Assembly (NCBI GenBank): GCA_016190785.1
Contig: JACPPX010000085.1
Coordinates: 1 to 11,315, forward strand
Reading direction: 5' to 3'
DNA: 11,315 nucleotides
Origin: Chloroflexota bacterium
GTDB lineage: Bacteria > Chloroflexota > Anaerolineae > UBA7937 > JACPPX01
In this document: positions 6,615-11,315 of the stretch, piece after piece
Numbering within the stretch: position 1 is the first letter of the stretch
How the letters are laid out: the number at the start of each line of letters is the position of its first letter
Program-made: the position numbers and the translations under genes
Notes under the pieces: model-generated
Databases searched by the model: none
Told to the model about the DNA's origin: nothing
What the model saw: only the letters and a program-made list of their open reading frames with translations

Positions 6615-7430
6615 ATGCCCGAACTGCCGGAAGTAGAAACCATCCGTCGCGAGCTGGAGCCGTACATCTTGGGGCGGCGGATCCAAACCGTGCGTGTGCT
6701 GCGGCCAGACATCATCACTAAGCCGGGGCCCCGTATCTTCCGCCGTCGCCTCGCCGGCAAGGAAATCCAAGGTCTGGGCCGCCGCGGCAAGTTCTTGGTG
6801 ATTTCTCTCTCCGGAGGTGATCTCCTGCTCGCCCACCTAGGTATGTCCGGTGCGCTTTACCTCAAAAGATCAGAAGACCCTCTGCTCAAGCACACCCACC
6901 TTCGTCTGGCGCTGGATAATGCCTATGAAGTGCGGTATGTCGATCCCCGTCGCTTCGGCCAAGTCCTCCTGGTATCAAGTCTCGAGGAAGCAGTTGCGGA
7001 GCTAGGCCCGGAGCCGTTGGCTGATGATTTCTCGGCCCAGCATTTGGCCACACTCCTTTCTAGACGGAAAGGGAGGCTGAAGCCTCTTCTTCTGAACCAG
7101 CGCTTTTTGGCTGGGCTGGGGAATATCTACAGCGATGAATCTCTTTTCTTGGCCCGGCTCCATCCCCGCCGCCGGGCCGCTACCCTAAAGCCTAAGGATA
7201 AGACCCGGCTGCACCAGGCCATCCGCCAGGCCCTGGGGGAGGGGATCCAGCATCTCGGTTCGAGCATCGACGGGTCCTATCGGCGGCCGGACGAAAGCCA
7301 AGGCGAGCATCAGAATCACTTTCGAGTTTACGGACGAGAGGGTGAACCCTGTTTTCGCTGCCGCACCCCCATCGTCCGCATTGTCATGGGTGGTAGGTCC
7401 ACTTATTTCTGCCCCCACTGCCAGAAGTAA
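6615..7430 (+). CDS. mutM: Formamidopyrimidine-DNA glycosylase (8-oxoguanine repair)
   Basis: Bifunctional base-excision repair enzyme that removes 8-oxoguanine and formamidopyrimidines and nicks the abasic site. All hallmark parts are present in 271 residues: the MPELPEVE start, where Pro2 is the nucleophile and Glu3 the acid; Lys59 in GRRGKF; the DNA-inserting residues Met77 in HLGMSG and Arg112/Phe114 in DPRRFG; the helix-two-turn-helix AGLGNIYSDE (166-175); and a C-terminal zinc finger with Cys246, Cys249, Cys266 and Cys269, plus Arg261 in its tip. This set marks MutM rather than Nei. The ATG is fixed by the need for Pro2 and has GGGAG four bases upstream (6606-6610). It is transcribed divergently from dnaE; no strong plus-strand promoter is visible in the 107-base gap. 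Confidence 0.97.
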   Translation: MPELPEVETIRRELEPYILGRRIQTVRVLRPDIITKPGPRIFRRRLAGKEIQGLGRRGKFLVISLSGGDLLLAHLGMSGALYLKRSEDPLLKHTHLRLALDNAYEVRYVDPRRFGQVLLVSSLEEAVAELGPEPLADDFSAQHLATLLSRRKGRLKPLLLNQRFLAGLGNIYSDESLFLARLHPRRRAATLKPKDKTRLHQAIRQALGEGIQHLGSSIDGSYRRPDESQGEHQNHFRVYGREGEPCFRCRTPIVRIVMGGRSTYFCPHCQK

Positions 7431-7438
7431 ATTTGTTG

Positions 7439-7457
7439 TATAATCGTTGCGGATTAT
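7439..7457 (+). promoter_or_regulatory. Candidate promoter and palindrome before the B12 subunit gene
   Basis: A perfect -10 TATAAT (7439-7444) lies 9 bases after the mutM stop; the matching -35 region, inside the end of mutM, is poor. An inverted repeat, ATAATC (7440-7445) and GATTAT (7452-7457) around a six-base centre, overlaps the -10 and the expected start site near 7451. That is where an operator would block polymerase. Promoter use is uncertain without a good -35. Confidence 0.45.
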
Positions 7458-7478
7458 CAGAAGAAGAGGCGTAAAGCA

Positions 7479-7883
7479 ATGACTTCCCACTCGGGCAAGA
7501 TCCGCATTTTGATTGCCAAGCCCGGTCTGGATGGCCACGACCGCGGGGCCAAGGTGGTGGCCCGGGCGCTTAGGGATGCGGGATTTGAGGTGATCTACAC
7601 CGGGCTGCGCCAAACCCCGGAGATGATCGCGGAGAGTGCCCTGCAAGAAGATGTGGATCTAGTGGGGTTGAGCATCCTCTCTGGGGCCCACCTCGACCTT
7701 TTTCCCCAAATAGTGGGAAAATTGCGGGAGAAGGGGCTGGATAAAGTAAAAGTCTTTGCCGGGGGAATCATCCCTGAAGAAGATATTTCCACTTTGCAGA
7801 AGATGGGCATCTCTGCGGTCTTCGGTCCCGGCACCTCCACCCAGGATATCATCCGTTTCGTAAAAGAGACTCTAGGCTCTTGA
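7479..7883 (+). CDS. Methylmalonyl-CoA mutase-type small subunit (B12-binding)
   Basis: A stand-alone cobalamin-binding domain of 134 residues, the size of the C-terminal part of acyl-CoA mutases. It has the base-off B12 signature: DGHDRG (18-23) with His20 as lower axial cobalt ligand, SILSG (65-69) and FAGGIIP (93-99). With a separate large subunit it would make a mutase that rearranges methylmalonyl-CoA/succinyl-CoA, or another acyl-CoA pair such as isobutyryl- or 2-hydroxyisobutyryl-CoA. The large subunit, which sets the substrate, is not in the window. The ATG has AGAGG (7465-7469) nine bases upstream. The stop overlaps the start of meaB, the mutase's own chaperone, which strongly supports an adenosylcobalamin mutase rather than a methyltransferase or a sensor. 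Confidence 0.9.
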   Translation: MTSHSGKIRILIAKPGLDGHDRGAKVVARALRDAGFEVIYTGLRQTPEMIAESALQEDVDLVGLSILSGAHLDLFPQIVGKLREKGLDKVKVFAGGIIPEEDISTLQKMGISAVFGPGTSTQDIIRFVKETLGS

Positions 7884-8857
7884 TCACAGATATTGAGAGT
7901 TATCCCCGCGATTTAGCCGCCCAGGTCCTCCAGGGCGAGCGGCGGGCCATTGCCCGCATCCTCAGTTTGGTGGAGGACGGCCAACCCCCAGCGCGGGAAG
8001 TTTTAGCCAACCTCTATTCTCACACCGGCAAGGCCCACCTCATCGGGGTAACCGGCCCCCCCGGGGCAGGGAAGAGCACCCTGCTTTTGGGACTGGCCAA
8101 GGAATTTCGCGCCCGCGGAAAAAAAGTGGGGATCGTGGCCGTGGACCCCTCCAGCCCCTTGAGTGGGGGAGCTCTCCTCGGGGATCGGATTCGGATGCAA
8201 GAGTTAACCGCCGACGGGGGCGTTTTCATCCGCAGCATGGCCGCTCGCGGCCATCTGGGAGGGTTGGCCTTGGCCACCTCCGATGCGGTGAAAATTTTGG
8301 ATGCAGCCGGATACGAGATCATCTTCATCGAGACGGTGGGGGCCGGACAGGCGGAGGTGGAGATCGCCTCCGAAGCCCATACTACCATGGTGGTAGAGGC
8401 CCCCGGGCTGGGGGACGAGATCCAGGCTCTCAAAAGCGGTATACTGGAAGTGGGTGATATATTTGTGGTCAATAAGAGTGACCGCGAGGGGGCCGAGGCT
8501 ACTCTGTCCGCCCTGCGTTTTATGCTGAAGACCGAGGAGAACCGGCCATCCTCGAAATGGCAACCGCCATTAATTAAGGCAGTGGCCACTAAGGGCGAGG
8601 GGGTTTTAGAAATCGCCGATGCTTTGCAAAAACACCTTGCTTATCTTAAGGAAAGTGGCGAGTGGGAAGAAAGGAACCGCATGCGTAGCGAGCAAGAAGT
8701 GATGCGCATCCTGGGAGCCGAGCTCCTTTCCCGGCTCCGGGGGCGGCTCGAGGGAGAATCCTGGGCGGCAATTCTAAGTCAAGTAGCAGAGCGGAAATTG
8801 GATCCTTATCGTGCCGCAGAGGAACTGCTAGCCGAGTTACCCCTGCCCAGTGAATAG
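7880..8857 (+). CDS. meaB: MeaB-type GTPase, chaperone of B12-dependent mutase
   Basis: G3E-family P-loop GTPase that gates adenosylcobalamin loading and protects methylmalonyl-CoA mutase from inactivation; older annotations call it ArgK or LAO/AO transport kinase. The 325-residue protein has Walker A GPPGAGKST (59-67), the AVDPSSPLSGGALLGDRIRM block (87-106), the switch ETVGAGQAEVEI (151-162; many homologues have ETVGVGQSE), APGLGDEIQ (174-182) and the guanine motif NKSD (198-201). A C-terminal helical arm follows, used for dimer formation in known structures. The start is TTG at 7880, overlapping the preceding stop as TTGA with TAGG just upstream; it gives the usual length before the P-loop and implies translational coupling to the B12 subunit. 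Confidence 0.93.
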   Translation: MITDIESYPRDLAAQVLQGERRAIARILSLVEDGQPPAREVLANLYSHTGKAHLIGVTGPPGAGKSTLLLGLAKEFRARGKKVGIVAVDPSSPLSGGALLGDRIRMQELTADGGVFIRSMAARGHLGGLALATSDAVKILDAAGYEIIFIETVGAGQAEVEIASEAHTTMVVEAPGLGDEIQALKSGILEVGDIFVVNKSDREGAEATLSALRFMLKTEENRPSSKWQPPLIKAVATKGEGVLEIADALQKHLAYLKESGEWEERNRMRSEQEVMRILGAELLSRLRGRLEGESWAAILSQVAERKLDPYRAAEELLAELPLPSE

Positions 8858-8874
8858 CCAGCGGATTGAGCATT

Positions 8875-9423
8875 ATGATCAATGGAGAAAAGACCAGGCT
8901 CAGAGCCATCGAACGGGAGGATGTCCCCCGTTTTGTAGAGTGGCTCAATGATCCCGAGGTGGCCTACTACCTGGGGCGGCTCCCCCTCCTGTCCCGGGCC
9001 GATGAGGAGCGCTGGTTCGAGGAGACGGTAAGAGATGAGCGGCACCGTATCCTGGCTATCGATACCCAAGAGGGCGCGCACATCGGGAGCATCGGCCTGC
9101 ATAATCTGGACTGGAAAAACTCCAGCGCCGAATTGGGGATTATGATTGGGGATAAGAACTACTGGGGCCAGGGATACGGGAGGGATGCCATCCGTTCCCT
9201 CCTCGGTTTTGGGTTTGGGGAACTAAACCTGCACCGCATTTTTCTGCGGGTTTATGATTTCAACCCCCGGGCTATCCGCTGCTATGAAAATGTGGGTTTC
9301 CAGCACGAGGGGGTTTTCCGCGAGGCGGTGTATCTCAATAGTGGCTATCACAATGAACTGGTGATGGGTATCCTCCGCGGCGAATTTCTGGCCCTGGGGG
9401 ATGGAAAGAAACCCAGCAAATAA
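8875..9423 (+). CDS. GNAT-family N-acetyltransferase (RimJ/RimL/SpeG-like)
   Basis: A single GNAT domain of 182 residues. It starts with the RLRAIEREDVPRFVEWLND segment of the RimJ/RimL group and has the acetyl-CoA loop YWGQGYGRDAI (about 95-105), then HRIFLRVYDFNPRAIRCYENVGF, the typical beta5-alpha4 segment ending in NVGF. Acetyl-CoA is the donor; the acceptor (a protein N-terminus, polyamine, antibiotic or amino acid) cannot be told from sequence. The ATG at 8875 is preferred to a TTG three codons upstream, because the latter has no ribosome site while CGGA (8862-8865) is well spaced for the ATG. It lies 17 bases after meaB and 33 bases before prs, so it is probably co-transcribed. I see no functional link to its neighbours. 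Confidence 0.85.
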   Translation: MINGEKTRLRAIEREDVPRFVEWLNDPEVAYYLGRLPLLSRADEERWFEETVRDERHRILAIDTQEGAHIGSIGLHNLDWKNSSAELGIMIGDKNYWGQGYGRDAIRSLLGFGFGELNLHRIFLRVYDFNPRAIRCYENVGFQHEGVFREAVYLNSGYHNELVMGILRGEFLALGDGKKPSK

Positions 9424-9456
9424 GGTTCGGAGACCAGCTCCAAGAGGGGAGGGGAG

Positions 9457-10422
9457 ATGGAAAGACGGCAGAGCGGCGATAAGATGTATGGGGAACTGGC
9501 TATCTTCTCCGGCCGGGCCAACCCACAGCTGGCCAAGGAGATTGCCGATTACCTGAAGGTTCCGCTGCGAGAAGCGGAGGTCTCCCAGTTCCCCAACGAG
9601 AACATTTTTGTCCAACTCCATAAAAGTGTGCGTTCCCAGGATGTTTTCTTGATCCAGCCCACCTGCTCTCCAGTGAGCGAGCACATCATGGAGTTATTGA
9701 TCTTCATTGACACCCTGCGCCGCGATTCGGCGGGGCGGATCACTGCGGTCATTCCTTACTATGCCTATGGTCGGACGGACAAAAAAGACCAGCCGCGGGT
9801 GCCGATCACCGCCCGACTCTTAGCGGATATGATCAGTGTCGCCGGGGCGGATCGCTTTTTGACTATCGACCTCCATGCCGGGCAGATCCAGGGCTTTTTC
9901 ACCATCCCCGTGGATGAGATCACCGCCTTTCATCTTCTGGTGGATTACTTCCAGAAGAAGCGCATTCCCAATGCGGTGGCTGTAGCCCCGGACATCGGGG
10001 CAAGCAAGAAGGCCCGCAACTTCGCCGAGAAACTGGACATCCCCCTGGCCATCATCGAGAAACGCCGTGCCGGAACCCAGGCCCAGGTGCTGAGCCTCAT
10101 CGGGGAGGTGAAGGGCAAGAACGCCATCATCTTTGATGATGAGGTGGATACCGCCACTACCCTTACCGAAGCGGTGCAACTCCTCAAAGACAAAGGGTCA
10201 CGGGAAGTCTATGCCTGTGTGACCCACGCCGTGCTCTCCGACCCGGCCACGGAGCGGCTCCGCGCCGCCCCTCTGAAAGAACTGGTGGTGACCAATACCA
10301 TCCCTATCCCTCCCCACAAAGAATTGGAGAAGATGACCGTCCTCTCCGTAGGTCCCCTCCTGGGGGAAGTGATCCGGCGCATCCACCTCGGAATATCGGT
10401 GGGGGAGATGTTCGGGGAGTGA
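9457..10422 (+). CDS. prs: Ribose-phosphate pyrophosphokinase (PRPP synthase), variant type
   Basis: Makes 5-phosphoribosyl 1-pyrophosphate from ribose 5-phosphate and ATP, feeding purine, pyrimidine, NAD, His and Trp synthesis. The 321-residue protein aligns end to end with class I enzymes: EHIMELL (75-81), PITARL (116-121), DLHAGQIQGFF with the metal-binding His140, the flexible-loop KRR (202-204), the ribose-phosphate loop DDEVDTATT (227-235) and SVGPLLGEVI near the end. Departures from the Bacillus type are FPNEN for FSDGE (45-49), GRTDKKDQPR where the common form is near ARQDRKARSR (105-114), and DTATT for DTAGT. They look like a lineage type rather than decay. The ATG follows a strong GAGGGGAGGGG stretch (GGAGG 9448-9452); ATG 9484 is an alternative nine codons in. 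A hairpin terminator follows. Confidence 0.94.
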   Translation: MERRQSGDKMYGELAIFSGRANPQLAKEIADYLKVPLREAEVSQFPNENIFVQLHKSVRSQDVFLIQPTCSPVSEHIMELLIFIDTLRRDSAGRITAVIPYYAYGRTDKKDQPRVPITARLLADMISVAGADRFLTIDLHAGQIQGFFTIPVDEITAFHLLVDYFQKKRIPNAVAVAPDIGASKKARNFAEKLDIPLAIIEKRRAGTQAQVLSLIGEVKGKNAIIFDDEVDTATTLTEAVQLLKDKGSREVYACVTHAVLSDPATERLRAAPLKELVVTNTIPIPPHKELEKMTVLSVGPLLGEVIRRIHLGISVGEMFGE

Positions 10423-10462
10423 GCGGCAACTAGGCCACTGCCATGGCTTGGGGACAGATGAG

Positions 10463-10486
10463 GTCCCGTCACTTGACGGGACTTTG
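10463..10486 (+). terminator. Probable intrinsic terminator after prs
   Basis: A perfect 8-base inverted repeat, GTCCCGTC (10463-10470) and GACGGGAC (10475-10482), encloses ACTT and is followed by TTTGTGCTT. It begins 40 bases after the prs stop. The stem is strong; the T tract is short and broken, so termination may be partial. It separates prs from the secA promoter. Confidence 0.65.
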
Positions 10487-10502
10487 TGCTTATCAGCCCC
10501 CC

Positions 10503-10530
10503 TCGGGATATAGCCTGGGGGTGGTATAAT
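10503..10530 (+). promoter_or_regulatory. Extended -10 promoter for secA
   Basis: TGGTATAAT (10522-10530) is a perfect extended -10 element; the -35 is poor (TCGGGA at 10503-10508, 16 bases away, three of six). Predicted start near 10537, only about 15 bases before the secA ATG. Just upstream, CAGCCCCC and GGGGGTG form an imperfect stem (10494-10523) reaching into the extended -10, which could be an operator or simply a second, T-less hairpin after prs. Confidence 0.6.
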
Positions 10531-10551
10531 CAATAGTTAGGTCAAAACGAG

Positions 10552-11315
10552 ATGATTAAAGGGATTTTGGGTAAGACCCTGGGGGATCCCAACCTGCGGG
10601 AACTCGGCCGGCTCAGGCCCATCGCCGAGAAGATAAATGCTCTCGAGCCGGAGTTCGAAAGGTTGGGCGATGCCGCTCTGCGGGATAAGACCGCGGAGTT
10701 CAAGAGTCGCCTCTCAGCCGAAGTGGCCCTGGAGGATCTCCTCCCCGAGGCCTTTGCCGTGGTGCGGGAGGCCTCCAAACGCACCACCCGGCTCCGTCAC
10801 TTCGATGTCCAACTCTTGGGCGGGGTTGTCCTCCACCAGGGGAAGGTGGCGGAGATGAAAACCGGGGAGGGGAAAACCCTGGTGGCCACCCTGCCCCTCT
10901 ATCTCAATGCCCTGGAGGGAAAGGGAGCCCACCTGATCACGGTCAATGATTACCTGGCCAAGCGGGACACGCAGTGGATGGGGCCCATCTACCATCTTCT
11001 CGGCCTCTCGGTGGGGGTCATCCAGCACGAATCGGCCTTCCTCTTTGACCCCGATTATCCCTCCACCGATGATCGCTATATCAACTTGCGCCCTGTCTCC
11101 CGCCAGGAGGCTTATCTGGCCGACATCACCTACGGGACCAATAACGAGTTCGGGTTTGATTACCTGCGGGACAATATGGTGCGCGACCTCAAAGACATGG
11201 TGCAGCGGGAACTCTTCTATGCCATCGTCGACGAGGTGGATAACATCCTCATCGATGAGGCTCGAACCCCGCTGATCATCTCCGGTCCGGCCGAAGAATC
11301 GGACCAGAACTATAA
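10552..11315 (+). CDS. secA: Protein translocase ATPase SecA, N-terminal 254 residues (cut by window end)
   Basis: ATPase motor that drives unfolded preproteins through SecYEG. The frame is open from ATG 10552 to the window end. It shows the start of nucleotide-binding domain 1: the DVQLLGG block (85-91), Walker A MKTGEGKT (102-109), VNDYLAKRD (131-139), ADITYGTNNEFGFDYLRDNM (190-209), and the Walker B/DEAD-like VDEVDNILIDEARTPLIISGP (226-246). Between GLSVGVIQ and REAY-like QEAY lies an extra segment (about 160-184, containing FLFDPDYPSTDD) that is much shorter in E. coli and Bacillus; I recall a similar segment in Chloroflexota SecA. Ribosome site: TTAGG (10537-10541), ten bases before the ATG, modest. 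It has its own promoter and is insulated from prs by a terminator. Confidence 0.97.
   Translation, partial: MIKGILGKTLGDPNLRELGRLRPIAEKINALEPEFERLGDAALRDKTAEFKSRLSAEVALEDLLPEAFAVVREASKRTTRLRHFDVQLLGGVVLHQGKVAEMKTGEGKTLVATLPLYLNALEGKGAHLITVNDYLAKRDTQWMGPIYHLLGLSVGVIQHESAFLFDPDYPSTDDRYINLRPVSRQEAYLADITYGTNNEFGFDYLRDNMVRDLKDMVQRELFYAIVDEVDNILIDEARTPLIISGPAEESDQNY

Noticed and set aside
7431..7478. Cobalamin riboswitch before the B12 subunit gene
   Set aside because: The gap is 48 bases, far too short for the known B12 riboswitch fold, and no B12-box-like sequence is visible.
7185..7646. Minus-strand open frame of 153 codons across the mutM end and the B12 subunit start
   Set aside because: Overlaps two well-supported genes on the other strand and has no recognisable motif.
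8866..8877. TTG start for the acetyltransferase
   Set aside because: Rare start without a ribosome site; ATG 8875 has one at suitable spacing and gives a typical N-terminus.

Overview
The window is a compact stretch of bacterial chromosome carrying ten protein genes, two of them cut by the window ends. It has no mobile element, CRISPR array, tRNA or rRNA that I can see. Base composition is G+C-rich. The organism looks like a member of Chloroflexota (moderate confidence, from memory of the families). Three things point that way: SecA has an extra segment before its ADITYGTNNEFGFDYLRDN block, Prs has FPNEN where most bacteria have FSDGE, and a lipoprotein has a Pro/Thr repeat linker behind its lipobox. 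Split methylmalonyl-CoA mutase (a separate B12 subunit) beside meaB fits too, but is not specific.

Left half (minus strand, read from 6507 down to 1): dnaE, tmk, dgt, pfkA, then the start of a lipoprotein gene. A promoter with a perfect extended -10 box lies upstream of dnaE. A second, near-consensus promoter lies in the 106-base gap between dnaE and tmk, so close to the tmk GTG that the message would be almost leaderless. From tmk onward the genes are packed: a 6-base gap to dgt, then ATGA overlaps at dgt/pfkA and pfkA/lipoprotein. The first three genes fit together: the replicative polymerase, a kinase making dTDP, and a dNTP hydrolase. pfkA (glycolysis) and the lipoprotein seem to be passengers on the same message.

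Middle and right half (plus strand): mutM starts divergently from dnaE. After a 48-base gap holding a -10 box and a small palindrome come the B12-binding small subunit of an acyl-CoA mutase and, overlapping its stop codon, the G-protein chaperone MeaB. A GNAT acetyltransferase follows, then prs (PRPP synthase). A hairpin terminator and a new promoter precede secA, of which about the first 254 codons are present.

No intergenic stretch exceeds about 130 bases. I found no undescribed multi-gene system. The most interesting points are residue changes in the nucleotide-binding or phosphate-binding loops of three housekeeping enzymes (Tmk Walker A Lys to Leu, PfkA Asp103 to Asn with Ser124, Prs loop changes), the near-leaderless tmk promoter with a palindrome in its spacer, and a full-looking metal site in the DnaE PHP domain.
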